A DNA stretch of 64,000 nt, from positions 62,001 to 126,000 of the forward strand of contig NZ_JALOBS010000005.1 in NCBI RefSeq assembly GCF_023228165.1. The letters are read 5' to 3'. Numbering within the stretch: position 1 is the stretch's first letter; every line of letters starts with the position of its first letter. The DNA comes from Methylomonas sp. GTDB taxonomy: Bacteria; Pseudomonadota; Gammaproteobacteria; Methylococcales; Methylomonadaceae. Below, in pieces: positions 25,618-34,241 of the stretch. The notes below the pieces were generated by a model, which worked only from the letters and a program-made list of their open reading frames with translations, did not search any database and was not told the DNA's origin. The position numbers and the translations under genes are program-made.

Positions 25618-26576
25618 CAGTAAAAATGCCGTAAGTCCATGTCACTATATAAAGAAGCGACTTGCTCGCCATAGCCGTTATAAAGTTCCGTCTGACGACG
25701 CGGCGTAAAAAACCTACTACCCAATCGTCGCTCGCTAAATTGACTCCAGCGCGGGTGAGGTACCGACGGATTGACATTGGCATAAAACCCATATTCGTTG
25801 GGCGCGAATGCGTGCCAGGTGGTCATGGGCGCTCGGTTTAACAATTCGATTTTAACGATGGCCTTGATGCTTTTAAAACCGTATTTCCAGGGCACCACCA
25901 AACGTAAAGCCGCCCCGTTTTGTTTGGGTAACGCATCGCCATACATGCCGACAGCTAAAATCGTCAGCGGATGAACGGCCTCGTCAATGCGTAATGCTTC
26001 CACATATGGCCAATCCAGCATGGCATTGATACGCTGCTTAGGCATGTTCTCCGGGTCATATATAGAGGTAAACTTGACAAACTTGGCTTTGGACAACGGT
26101 TTGAGCCTTTTAATCAGATCGACCAGTGGAAACCCAATCCACGGAATGACCATGGACCAGGCCTCGACACAGCGAAAACGGTAAACGTATTCCTGTAAAG
26201 TTTGCCGTCCCAGAATATCTTCCAACTGATAATGGCCCGGTTTTTCTACTTCCCCGCTGATTTCGATAGTCCAGTTGTCTGTGTGAAGACTTTGCGCCAA
26301 TTCAGTGGAGTCCTGTTTATTAAAAGAAAACTCATAGTAATTTGTGTAGTTTTTAACTAATTCCGGCGGGGTAATTAAGCCTATATCGGTAGAATGTTTA
26401 CTCTTCGTTAATGCCGGCCAACGTAATTGAGGGACAGTATTAGCCGAAACCGACCCAATAGCAGCAGGAAGCAAAGTACCCGCCAACAGGGCCTTGATAA
26501 TGTTCCGCCGCTGTTGAAATACTAATGGATCTGTAATTTCACTCGCAGGGATAGCTTTATTTGTTTTTATAATCAT
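25617..26576 (-). CDS. msrP: MsrP, periplasmic methionine sulfoxide reductase catalytic subunit
   Basis: Molybdopterin enzyme that reduces methionine sulfoxide in periplasmic proteins. It has 319 residues. The N-terminus carries a Tat-type signal QQRRNIIKALLAGTLLPAA (twin Arg near residue 23). The Mo-ligating Cys lies in YVYRFRCVEAWSMVIPWIG near residue 135. The end part includes the family block PHPRWSQFSERRLG. It is co-translated with msrQ. The gap to the desaturase-like gene upstream is 49 bases, so that gene may be in the same transcript. Confidence 0.94.
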   Translation of the reverse strand: MIIKTNKAIPASEITDPLVFQQRRNIIKALLAGTLLPAAIGSVSANTVPQLRWPALTKSKHSTDIGLITPPELVKNYTNYYEFSFNKQDSTELAQSLHTDNWTIEISGEVEKPGHYQLEDILGRQTLQEYVYRFRCVEAWSMVIPWIGFPLVDLIKRLKPLSKAKFVKFTSIYDPENMPKQRINAMLDWPYVEALRIDEAVHPLTILAVGMYGDALPKQNGAALRLVVPWKYGFKSIKAIVKIELLNRAPMTTWHAFAPNEYGFYANVNPSVPHPRWSQFSERRLGSRFFTPRRQTELYNGYGEQVASLYSDMDLRHFY

Positions 26577-26625
26577 CCTAAATCACCTGCAGGTTGGAGC
26601 CGGGCCAAACAATGCCAGCGTGAAG

Positions 26626-27453
26626 TTATTTTTTGCCTTTAGGTATCAATCCTAACAACTGTTTAAACTTGCGTTCGGTTATAAAGGCCAACGAAAACAA
26701 TTGAATAAAATTTTCAGCCTCAATTAAATCCAAACCGATATTGACGGGTACTAATTCCTTACGAGTACCAAAGATACGATCCCAAACAGCTAAAACAATA
26801 CCGTAATTACTATCATGTTCTATACGTAAAGTGGAATGATGAGTGCGGTGCAAACAAGGTGTAATAATATAATTTGATATCAATTGTTCATTTGGAACAC
26901 GAATATTGGCATGATGAAAAAATATGAAAAACAGCTCTATAATTTCAATTGACAATACTAAATAAGCATCGACACCAATAACGATAACGAACAGGCATTT
27001 GTAGGCTATTTCAAGCAAAAGATCAAATACATGAAAACGAAAACCCGTGGATACGTTAAAGCTTTTATCGCTATGGTGCACTTTATGAAAACGCCATAAC
27101 CATTCATATTTATGGCTGGCAACATGCCAAGCATAAATAGCCAAGTCAAAGAGAGCAAAAGCCAACAACCATTTTAAAGGTCCGTTCTGCAAACCGCTTA
27201 ACAAGCCTATAGACGAAAACTGCTGCGCCACTAAAAATAAGGAAGAAGCTCTTAATATCGTTAAAATAATATTATTGACTAAAAATGCAGTAGTATTGGT
27301 AACAATAGATTTCTTATAAACTTTTTTAGTAAAGTATCTATAAGGTTTAAACTTTTCGATAACCAGTAATGTCACAAATGCCAATATGGCCAACCCAAAT
27401 AAAGCACCGGTGACTGCCATATCAGCATTTCCAGCGTGTTCCAAAGCCCCCAT
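26626..27453 (-). CDS. Sterol desaturase / fatty acid hydroxylase superfamily protein
   Basis: Di-iron integral membrane oxygenase of 275 residues. The histidine boxes are visible: HVASH (about 113), HKVHHSDKSF (about 127), HH in FFIFFHHANIRV, and HRTHHSTLR (about 206). About four membrane segments flank them. The substrate may be a sterol-like, carotenoid or fatty acid lipid; the sequence does not settle this. It leads the msrPQ-photolyase run by position. Base use appears more AT-rich than in the downstream genes. Confidence 0.88.
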   Translation of the reverse strand: MGALEHAGNADMAVTGALFGLAILAFVTLLVIEKFKPYRYFTKKVYKKSIVTNTTAFLVNNIILTILRASSLFLVAQQFSSIGLLSGLQNGPLKWLLAFALFDLAIYAWHVASHKYEWLWRFHKVHHSDKSFNVSTGFRFHVFDLLLEIAYKCLFVIVIGVDAYLVLSIEIIELFFIFFHHANIRVPNEQLISNYIITPCLHRTHHSTLRIEHDSNYGIVLAVWDRIFGTRKELVPVNIGLDLIEAENFIQLFSLAFITERKFKQLLGLIPKGKK

Positions 27454-27592
27454 AACCCCACCCCTATTAAATCCAATAACTATTATTCTTATTCACTATT
27501 CGGCGCAAAGCACAACAGGTCTCCCCGCGAACGACCTCGTGCCGTCCCACCTGCTTCCATGCAGGGAAGTAGGAAAATAGAAATCAAGGGAA

Positions 27593-27650
27593 ACGCTTAT
27601 TTTGCCCCTTCATCCCAGCCTTCTCCCGCCGGAAGAAGGGGCGAACTGCC
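27593..27650. repeat. Possible dispersed extragenic repeat
   Basis: Between the desaturase-like gene and the LOV gene is a stretch with CCTTCT-CCCGCCGG-AGAAGG able to form a hairpin, flanked by CCCCTTC and GAAGGGGCG arms. This style of sequence is common as a multicopy extragenic element in proteobacterial genomes. Nothing else recognisable is in 27454-27661. Confidence 0.3.
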
Positions 27651-27661
27651 TCGCCGACCAG

Positions 27662-28123
27662 TTACTGTTCTTTCTTTTGATCAGCACTTAATAATTCGGT
27701 CAACGCCTTTATTTCATTCTTAGCGTCAACTTGCTGAGTAATATCGTACTGCACGCCCAAGTAATAAATAACGCGCTGCTTTTTATCAAACAAAGGAATT
27801 ACTTTTAAATGGTTATGAAACAATGTGCCATCCTTTTTGTAATTACGCAAGGTCACTTCAACGCCCTGCTGGTTATTCATAGCTTCGGCAATTTGATAAC
27901 GCGCAACTTGCTCTCTGTCCTCGCCTTGTAAAAATCGGCAATTATGACCAACGATTTCCTCTTGAGAATAACCGGTCAGGCGCTCAAATGCTTTATTGGC
28001 ATATATTATCGGCGCATCCTCCAAATCGGGATCAGCCAAAGTGACGCCATTAACACATTCATCCAAAATCGCGGACAACACTTGAGGGATAATGCCCGAG
28101 TCTTTATCAACAATAAAATTCAT
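27662..28123 (-). CDS. Short LOV-domain blue-light photoreceptor
   Basis: Single LOV domain of 153 residues with no output domain. The flavin-binding signature is GHNCRFLQG with photoactive Cys62, preceded by IIYANKAFERLTGYS. The core ends with YYLGVQYDITQQVDAKNEI, leading into a Jalpha-like helix (about 125-150) that is Glu/Lys rich. Such short LOV proteins dimerise through terminal helices and signal by unknown partners. It lies upstream of an SRPBCC protein, a BLUF protein and the photolyase operon, all on the same strand. Confidence 0.93.
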   Translation of the reverse strand: MNFIVDKDSGIIPQVLSAILDECVNGVTLADPDLEDAPIIYANKAFERLTGYSQEEIVGHNCRFLQGEDREQVARYQIAEAMNNQQGVEVTLRNYKKDGTLFHNHLKVIPLFDKKQRVIYYLGVQYDITQQVDAKNEIKALTELLSADQKKEQ

Positions 28124-28164
28124 GCTCGCACTCCAAAATCAGTCTGTATTTATAATTATCAATT

Positions 28165-28641
28165 TCACTCAACGGCAATTAATTTTTTTATATTCTCAAC
28201 GGTATTCTCGGCTCCGTCTTCAATGGCATAACGAATTAGCTTTTCAAAAGGCCGCATGAAAATATCCAATTCCAACAATTCAAATCGAAAAGTCAACCGA
28301 GTAGGTTTCCTTTGCTCATTAGCATTTAATATATAACTATGTTTATAAGGCTGATCCAATCCTTTTAAAATTAACTTATCAAACGGACTAAAATCTGTAA
28401 TAGCGAATGTCGATTCAATTTCAGCATCATTATCCACGCGCACTTGTTTTGCTTTTGCACCAACAAATACCTTATTACCATCCAATGGTTCAAATTTCAC
28501 CACTTCGACGGCCCATTTCGGATAATTATTGAAAAATTGCTCTCCCACATAAGCAAACACATCGCAGAGAGGCTTATCAATTTCTATAGTTGCCTCGCCA
28601 ACAACAGGCTTAGTTGAATCAAACGGTAACTTCAAACGCAT
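28165..28641 (-). CDS. SRPBCC (START/polyketide cyclase-like) protein
   Basis: Small ligand-binding fold protein of 158 residues. The pattern GEATIEIDKPLCDVFAYVGE near residue 15 is the usual first strand and helix of polyketide_cyc2-type SRPBCC proteins, and a long C-terminal helix (EKLIRYAIEDGAENTVENIKK) closes the cavity. No catalytic residues can be assigned. SRPBCC proteins also occur in LitR-regulated clusters of other bacteria, which fits the setting between LOV and BLUF genes. A dyad is seen in its promoter region. Confidence 0.82.
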   Translation of the reverse strand: MRLKLPFDSTKPVVGEATIEIDKPLCDVFAYVGEQFFNNYPKWAVEVVKFEPLDGNKVFVGAKAKQVRVDNDAEIESTFAITDFSPFDKLILKGLDQPYKHSYILNANEQRKPTRLTFRFELLELDIFMRPFEKLIRYAIEDGAENTVENIKKLIAVE

Positions 28642-28651
28642 AACAATCCCC

Positions 28652-28683
28652 TATATAAAGTTGAATTGTTTCAACTCGAGCAA
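28652..28683 (-). promoter_or_regulatory. Dyad centred in a possible 20-bp promoter spacer
   Basis: GTTGAA-N4-TTCAAC (28660-28675) is centred exactly in the 20-base spacer between TTGCTC (28678-28683) and TATATA (28652-28657) on the minus strand. MerR-family regulators act on such over-long spacers. The -10 is only about 10 bases from the start codon, which speaks against a normal leader, so this is tentative. Confidence 0.3.
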
Positions 28684-28756
28684 TATAAATTTTGAAAAAT
28701 TTCGGCAGTCATTGTAGGCCAATATATTAAGGTATAAATAAAATCCTGCAAGTTAC

Positions 28757-29635
28757 TCAATTTGTCTTTTCTTTTTTATCCAATAACCAGTAGGTTACTC
28801 CCAAGGCGAATACCGCGGCGGCACTGGCATAAATATAATGTGGTTCTAAATATTTAAAATCAAAAACGATCACTTTTCTGGATATAGCCATCAACGCGGT
28901 AGCCACTACCAGTTTTACGGGAATCACATCACTACGCAAATACAAACTAATGTTTAAATAAATTTCTATTGCAATAAGTACCAATAAAAACGCACTAAAC
29001 GTCGACAATAAATCCGTTATGCTCAAAACCAAATATGGAGGCGTGGCAAGCTTTTGATACAACACAAAAATCACTTGAAACACACCAAGAAAAATTACCA
29101 TTACCATTAAGCCGGCTAAAATAGTTACCGCAAAACGAATAGCTTTGTGAAACGACTTGAGAATATCACCCTGCTCATCATCAACCGGTAATTCTTCATG
29201 TGATTTACGTTTTTGATAGGCGCCTTTAAAATGCGTCATCAATGTGCCCAGCAACCTTTGATTCAGTTCGCTATGAGGAGAACCACCGCCCTCGCTGAAG
29301 AAACTATTCACTCCTTCAATATTCAGACCGGCCAACTGGGACATATCCAGCTCTTCAAAGCCCATGCTCCAATCTGGAAATTGCCGTTCACTTATGTATT
29401 TTCGTTCTAGTTCAATTATATTTTTATGGCGTGGATCCCGTTTGAGTTTTAGAAAAGCTTTATTAACCTCTTCTTCCTTACCTTCCAAAACCTGCACAAA
29501 ACACTCATTAAAGTACAACAGAACGCCGGTGATGCCGGAAGCTGAATTACAGCGCCGACACTGCCTCAGGAGCGACATTAAATCATCGGTAGAAAAAGGT
29601 TTTACTGCATGACTGATGTAAACTAACCGGATCAT
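28757..29635 (-). CDS. BLUF photoreceptor fused to a PsiE-like membrane domain
   Basis: Blue-light sensor using FAD. The N-terminal BLUF domain (1-95) has the key residues Y6 (LVYISHA), N30 (CNSASGITGVLLY) and Q48 (FVQVLEG), plus a Trp in FPDWSMGF near residue 109. After a linker of about 50 residues come four hydrophobic segments (about 168-285) whose pattern, ending RKVIVFDFKYLEP, resembles phosphate-starvation-inducible PsiE proteins. So light would be coupled to a membrane module. The output is unknown. It lies 34 bases downstream of a small membrane-protein gene. Confidence 0.88.
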   Translation of the reverse strand: MIRLVYISHAVKPFSTDDLMSLLRQCRRCNSASGITGVLLYFNECFVQVLEGKEEEVNKAFLKLKRDPRHKNIIELERKYISERQFPDWSMGFEELDMSQLAGLNIEGVNSFFSEGGGSPHSELNQRLLGTLMTHFKGAYQKRKSHEELPVDDEQGDILKSFHKAIRFAVTILAGLMVMVIFLGVFQVIFVLYQKLATPPYLVLSITDLLSTFSAFLLVLIAIEIYLNISLYLRSDVIPVKLVVATALMAISRKVIVFDFKYLEPHYIYASAAAVFALGVTYWLLDKKEKTN

Positions 29636-29669
29636 AACCCTGCTCCCAAAGCCCTTACGTCAGGCGCCA

Positions 29670-30089
29670 CTAACTGCCTTTTTTTCTAAAAACACAAATC
29701 CCACCATACAGTAAGTGGGATAAGCCGGCATATAAAAACACTTGTTGATAGTTTTCATCAATTTCAACCTGATTGACCGCGGCATAATATTCCAGAGATA
29801 AAATCAGTATCAAAAAAAAGGCGCCTAAGGCCACAATAGCAGCATAATTACTGCTCATTTGATAGAAACCATAGACTGCAATTTGCACTAAACAAAGATA
29901 TATCAATATCAATCGCAAATTATTTGCCAACGGCCCGTATAAATCGCTAGTATTTTCAAAAAAAAATTCGCTACCGGTCAAAGACAATACACTGGCCAGC
30001 AAAATTAAAATAACGGAGGCATTAAAATTAACCTGTAAAACGATCTGCAAAATGGTTAAGGGAGCGAAAGATACTGAACGGGTATTCAT
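29670..30089 (-). CDS. Small four-helix membrane protein, unknown
   Basis: Not recognised. The 139 residues have four hydrophobic segments (about 20-40, 55-75, 80-100, 118-133) and a short basic tail FRKKGS. It lies 34 bases upstream of the BLUF-PsiE gene on the same strand, so it may be a partner of that protein. It begins shortly after the ftsH terminator, hence it belongs to a separate transcript from ftsH. Confidence 0.65.
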   Translation of the reverse strand: MNTRSVSFAPLTILQIVLQVNFNASVILILLASVLSLTGSEFFFENTSDLYGPLANNLRLILIYLCLVQIAVYGFYQMSSNYAAIVALGAFFLILILSLEYYAAVNQVEIDENYQQVFLYAGLSHLLYGGICVFRKKGS

Positions 30090-30107
30090 GGCTGATACCT
30101 CTTATTT

Positions 30108-30147
30108 GAAAAAAATACCCTCCCTGAGTACTGCAATGGGAGGGTAT
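30108..30147 (-). terminator. Strong terminator after ftsH
   Basis: A perfect 10-bp stem ATACCCTCCC/GGGAGGGTAT (30115-30124 with 30138-30147), 13-base loop, then seven T on the minus strand. It ends the hflK-hflC-ftsH transcript. Confidence 0.92.
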
Positions 30148-30161
30148 ATAGAGGAGGACGG

Positions 30162-32063
30162 TTATGAGGTCGTGACAGGTTCTTCAGAAATTGATTCCGC
30201 TTGGCCATCATCAAGCTCATATTCAGTTACAAGCGGCTCGGGCTCGGGTTCCGGCTCGGGTGGCGCTATGGTTTTGCCCTGCAATAACTCATCGATCTGA
30301 TATTTATCGATGGTTTCCCAATCCAGTAGCGCATGCGCCATGTTATGGAGAATTTCGATATTGTCTTTCAGGATGGTTTCTGCACGGTTGTAATTGCTAT
30401 CAATCACTGCACGAATTTCTTCGTCGATGGTTTCCGCCATTTTTTGCGACATTGGCTTGGATTGCGGCCCCATGTAGCCGCCTTCGTTATCACCATAATC
30501 CATTGGCCCCAGCTTGTCGGAAAGACCCCACTTTGTGACCATGTTTCTGGCCAACTGCGTGGCACGCATGATGTCGTTCGAGGCGCCCGTGGTAACCTTG
30601 TTCTTACCGTAAATCAAAGCCTCTGCCACCCGACCGCCAAACAAGCTGGCAATTTGACTTTCCAATTTGTCCTTACTGGCGCTGTATTGATCCCGCTCCG
30701 GTAAGAACATGGTAATACCGAGCGCCCCACCGCGCGGCATGATGCTGACTTTATAGACCGGGTCGTGTTCAGGCACCATGCGACCGACGATGGCGTGGCC
30801 CGCTTCGTGGTAGGCTGTCATCAACAAATCTTCTCGCCTCATTACCATGGTACGTTTTTCCGCGCCCATGATCATTTTGTCGCGGGCTTTGTCCAGATCG
30901 TTCATGCTGACCACGCGTTTGCTGTTCCGTGCGGCAAACAAAGCGCCTTCGTTGATCAGATTGGCCAATTCAGCCCCGGAAAATCCTGGGGTGCCGCGGG
31001 CCAGATCGGTGATATTCACATCGTCGGCCAAAGGTACCCGTTCGCCGTGTACCTTAAGAATTTGTTCACGGCCCTTGATATCAGGCAAACCGACCTGGAC
31101 TTGACGATCAAACCGGCCCGGCCTTAACAAGGCTTTGTCGAGCACATCCGCACGGTTGGTGGCGGCAATCACGATAATGCCTTCATTGCCGCTGAAACCG
31201 TCCATTTCGACCAACAACTGGTTCAAGGTTTGTTCGCGTTCGTCATTACCGCCACCCACGCCTGCACCACCGCGCTGACGGCCGACTGCATCGATCTCAT
31301 CAATGAATATGATGCAGGGCGCGCGTTTTTTGGCCTGCTCGAACATGTCTCGTACCCTCGAGGCGCCGACACCCACAAACATTTCCACAAAGTCGGAACC
31401 CGATATAGAGAAGAATGGTACCCCTGCTTCACCGGCTATGGCCCGCGCCAGCAAGGTTTTACCGGTACCTGGCGGCCCAACCATCAATACACCGCGGGGA
31501 ATTTTGCCTCCCAAGGCTTCATATTTGCCGGGGTCTTTCAGGAAATCCACCATTTCAACCACGTCTTCCTTGGCTTCTTCCACCCCGGCAACGTCTTTAA
31601 AACGCACCTTGACCTGGTCTTCTTCCATCAATTTGGCGCGGCTTTTACCGAAACCCATTTGTCCGTCACGCCCACCGGCCATCGAGGACTGTTTGCGCAT
31701 GAAGTAGATCAGCACCGCGATCAATAACAAAGTCGGCGCCCAGGAGATGAGAATATTCATCAGGGTGGATGGCGGTTCCGGTTTTTCGACCTTGATTTTG
31801 ACACCGTATTCCAACAACTCGTCAATCATGCGCATATCGTTGGGATTATAAGTAGAAAAACGGCTGCCGTTATTGCGCTTACCGTCGACATTATTCCCAT
31901 CTATGACCACTTCGGTCACCACTTTATTACGCACATCCTCGATAAAATCGGAATAGGAAATTTCGTAATGCGGATCGTATTCGGGCATGTTTCGATTGAA
32001 TATCGAAGAAACCACTATCCCAATCGCCGCAACAATTACGACAAAAAATAAAATTTTCTTCAT
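30162..32063 (-). CDS. ftsH: ATP-dependent zinc metalloprotease FtsH
   Basis: Membrane AAA+ protease that degrades misfolded membrane proteins, RpoH and LpxC. The 633 residues have two membrane helices (5-22 and 104-122) with a periplasmic loop between. Walker A is GPPGTGKT (196-203), Walker B FIDEIDAVG near 255, the second region of homology near 300, and the zinc site HEAGH near 420. The tail includes a short Pro-Glu repeat and an acidic end. It is the last gene of an operon with hflK and hflC, whose products form the FtsH-regulating complex; in E. coli ftsH is elsewhere. Confidence 0.97.
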   Translation of the reverse strand: MKKILFFVVIVAAIGIVVSSIFNRNMPEYDPHYEISYSDFIEDVRNKVVTEVVIDGNNVDGKRNNGSRFSTYNPNDMRMIDELLEYGVKIKVEKPEPPSTLMNILISWAPTLLLIAVLIYFMRKQSSMAGGRDGQMGFGKSRAKLMEEDQVKVRFKDVAGVEEAKEDVVEMVDFLKDPGKYEALGGKIPRGVLMVGPPGTGKTLLARAIAGEAGVPFFSISGSDFVEMFVGVGASRVRDMFEQAKKRAPCIIFIDEIDAVGRQRGGAGVGGGNDEREQTLNQLLVEMDGFSGNEGIIVIAATNRADVLDKALLRPGRFDRQVQVGLPDIKGREQILKVHGERVPLADDVNITDLARGTPGFSGAELANLINEGALFAARNSKRVVSMNDLDKARDKMIMGAEKRTMVMRREDLLMTAYHEAGHAIVGRMVPEHDPVYKVSIMPRGGALGITMFLPERDQYSASKDKLESQIASLFGGRVAEALIYGKNKVTTGASNDIMRATQLARNMVTKWGLSDKLGPMDYGDNEGGYMGPQSKPMSQKMAETIDEEIRAVIDSNYNRAETILKDNIEILHNMAHALLDWETIDKYQIDELLQGKTIAPPEPEPEPEPLVTEYELDDGQAESISEEPVTTS

Positions 32064-32080
32064 GATTAGGTTCTCCTAAC

Positions 32081-32941
32081 TCACTTTTCGCTGGAGAAAT
32101 ATTTGAAAAAATCGGAGTTCGGCTTTAACACCAACGTATCCTGGGTATTTTCAAATGACGCTTGATAGGCCTGCAAGCTACGATGGAAGGCATAAAACTC
32201 AGGGTTTTTTCCATAGCTTTTCGCATAAATTTCGGCGGATTCCGCATCGCCGCGACCCCGAACATTTTCTGCTTCGCGCTGGGCATTGGCTACGATGACA
32301 TGTCTTTGCTTATCGGCTTCCGCACTGATCAATTCCGCGCTTTCAGCGCCTTGCGATCTAAACTCTCTGGCTACCCGTTCGCGTTCCGCTCGCATACGTT
32401 GAAATACCGAGCTACTGACTTCCGGCGGTAAATCGATGCGTTTAATGCGAATATCGATCAGCTCAATGCCAAATTTTTTAGCCGTGGGCGACAATTTCTC
32501 CAACAAAGTATCGCGCAGTTCGCTACGGTCTTCCGAGATCAACTGTTTGATGTTACGTATGCCGAATTCGCTACGCATGGCATCTTTCATGATCTGATCG
32601 AGGCGCAGATTGGCTTGAAACTCATCGCCGCCGACCGTGGTGTAAAAAAGACCCACATCACCGATTCGCCACTTGACGAACGAGTCAACAATAACGTTCT
32701 TCTTTTCGGAGGTAAGAAAACGCTCGGATTTAGCATCCAAGGTCAGCACGCGCGCATCAAACATACTGACATTATTGATGAAGGGGGTCTTAAAATGGAG
32801 TCCGGGCTTTAAATCAGTGGTAACGATTTCTCCCAGACGAAATAAAATGGCTCTCTCATGTTCATTAACATGAAAAACCGACATGGCGGCCAATCCCAAA
32901 AACGCCAGACTGACCGGAAAAATGACTTGTGCTTTGTTCAT
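32081..32941 (-). CDS. hflC: HflC, SPFH protease modulator
   Basis: Periplasmic-facing SPFH protein that with HflK forms a large cage around FtsH. The 286 residues start with one membrane helix (about 7-22), then the SPFH domain with EHERAILFRLGEIV and SFVKWRIGDVGLFY, then a long coiled coil (about 180-245) including QRMRAERERVAREFRSQGAE. Its start overlaps the hflK stop by one base. It lies 17 bases before ftsH, which supports a joint function and stoichiometry. Confidence 0.95.
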   Translation of the reverse strand: MNKAQVIFPVSLAFLGLAAMSVFHVNEHERAILFRLGEIVTTDLKPGLHFKTPFINNVSMFDARVLTLDAKSERFLTSEKKNVIVDSFVKWRIGDVGLFYTTVGGDEFQANLRLDQIMKDAMRSEFGIRNIKQLISEDRSELRDTLLEKLSPTAKKFGIELIDIRIKRIDLPPEVSSSVFQRMRAERERVAREFRSQGAESAELISAEADKQRHVIVANAQREAENVRGRGDAESAEIYAKSYGKNPEFYAFHRSLQAYQASFENTQDTLVLKPNSDFFKYFSSEK

Positions 32942-34104
32942 TATCTGCTCCTGCTTGGACGCAATTCATTGGACGCTGAATTACGCGCGTGGTTTTTAAC
33001 CGCATTATGGTGCTCAACGTTCAATTCAGGTTCGTTGGCTGCGGCACCGGAAGGCGCCTGAGGAGCCGACATCTGTTGTAACGGCATGTAAAGCGCGGGC
33101 GGTTGATCAGTATCGACCACGATCTTGTTGGTCGAGCTGTACAATTTTTCCTTAGCTTCCAAATACAAACGTTTACGGGTAATAGCAGGGTTTTTCTCGT
33201 ATTCAACCAGCAATTGATCGAAGCGTTCGGTCTCACCCTTTGCTTTCGCCACTTTTTCAGCCGAATACCCTTCCGCTTCCTGTAGAATACGGGCTGCCGC
33301 ACCACGCGCTTTAGGGATAATTTCGTTGCTGTAAGCTTCAGCTTCGTTGATCAGACGCTGTTTGTCTTCTCTGGCGCGAATCGCATCTTCGAAAGCGCCC
33401 TGCACTTCTTCCGGTGGCTGGGCGTCTTGCAAATTGACGCTGGCTACAATAACGCCGCCCTTGTACTCATCCATGGCCTGCTGGATATCGGTTTTGATTT
33501 CCGCCACGATTTGGCTGCGGCCTTCGGTTAGCACATAGTCCATATTGTTTCTGCCGATCACACCCCGCAACACGCTTTCCGTCAACTGTTTCAGGGTATG
33601 TTCGTTATTTTTGACATTGAACAGATAATCCCTGGCACTGTTGATTTGATATTGCACCGCCAAACGAACCGCGATGATGTTTTCGTCGCTGGTCAACATT
33701 AAAGATTCTTGTGGAATCACGGAAGACTTGCTGACTCTAGCCGAATCGCTATAGCCCACTTCTATAAATCGCTGTTGTTCGACATTCACCACGCTGACCG
33801 ATTCAATCGGTAACGGAATATGCCAGTGAGGGCCCGGCATGGTAGTTTCGGTATAAGCGCCAAAACGAGTGACCACACCACGATTACCCTGATCGATAAT
33901 ATAAATACCGCTGATCAGCCAGCCCAAAACCAAAGAACCGCCCAGCACACTCGCGACTTTTGACAGGGAAAACATATTTTCATGTGCGTGGTAAAAATCC
34001 ACGGTCTTATCGGAAATGGCTTTCCATTGTTTTTCAAACTCCATTTTCCAATCCGGCGGCGGCGTTTGTTTATCGGTGTTGTGGTTTTCTGAAGACATAG
34101 TCAC
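32941..34104 (-). CDS. hflK: HflK, SPFH protease modulator
   Basis: Partner of HflC. The 387 residues have a cytoplasmic Pro-rich N-terminus, one membrane helix near 50-70 (VASVLGGSLVLGWLISGIYI), the SPFH domain (IDQGNRGVVTRFGAYTETT), a coiled coil (about 220-300) and a Pro/Ala-rich tail. First gene of the hflKC-ftsH unit. Its upstream region holds a tandem 23-base repeat. Confidence 0.95.
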   Translation of the reverse strand: MTMSSENHNTDKQTPPPDWKMEFEKQWKAISDKTVDFYHAHENMFSLSKVASVLGGSLVLGWLISGIYIIDQGNRGVVTRFGAYTETTMPGPHWHIPLPIESVSVVNVEQQRFIEVGYSDSARVSKSSVIPQESLMLTSDENIIAVRLAVQYQINSARDYLFNVKNNEHTLKQLTESVLRGVIGRNNMDYVLTEGRSQIVAEIKTDIQQAMDEYKGGVIVASVNLQDAQPPEEVQGAFEDAIRAREDKQRLINEAEAYSNEIIPKARGAAARILQEAEGYSAEKVAKAKGETERFDQLLVEYEKNPAITRKRLYLEAKEKLYSSTNKIVVDTDQPPALYMPLQQMSAPQAPSGAAANEPELNVEHHNAVKNHARNSASNELRPSRSR

Positions 34105-34180
34105 TCCTCTCGTTACGTAGATAGCCTAACCTCGGCATTCGTTGTTATTTTTAGCAAATACTGGCTGATTTAGATACATT

Positions 34181-34231
34181 ATTTCTTGATTCGAAACAAA
34201 AATGAGGTATTTCCTGATTCGAAACAAAAAT
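34181..34231. repeat. Tandem 23-base direct repeat upstream of hflK
   Basis: Two copies of a 23-base unit containing TGATTCGAAACAAAAAT start at 34181 and 34209, with one mismatch and a 28-base period, that is nearly three helical turns. It lies between the sigma factor stop and hflK, on the likely hflK promoter side. It could be a pair of regulator sites on one DNA face. Confidence 0.6.
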
Positions 34232-34241
34232 ACAGAGTGTT

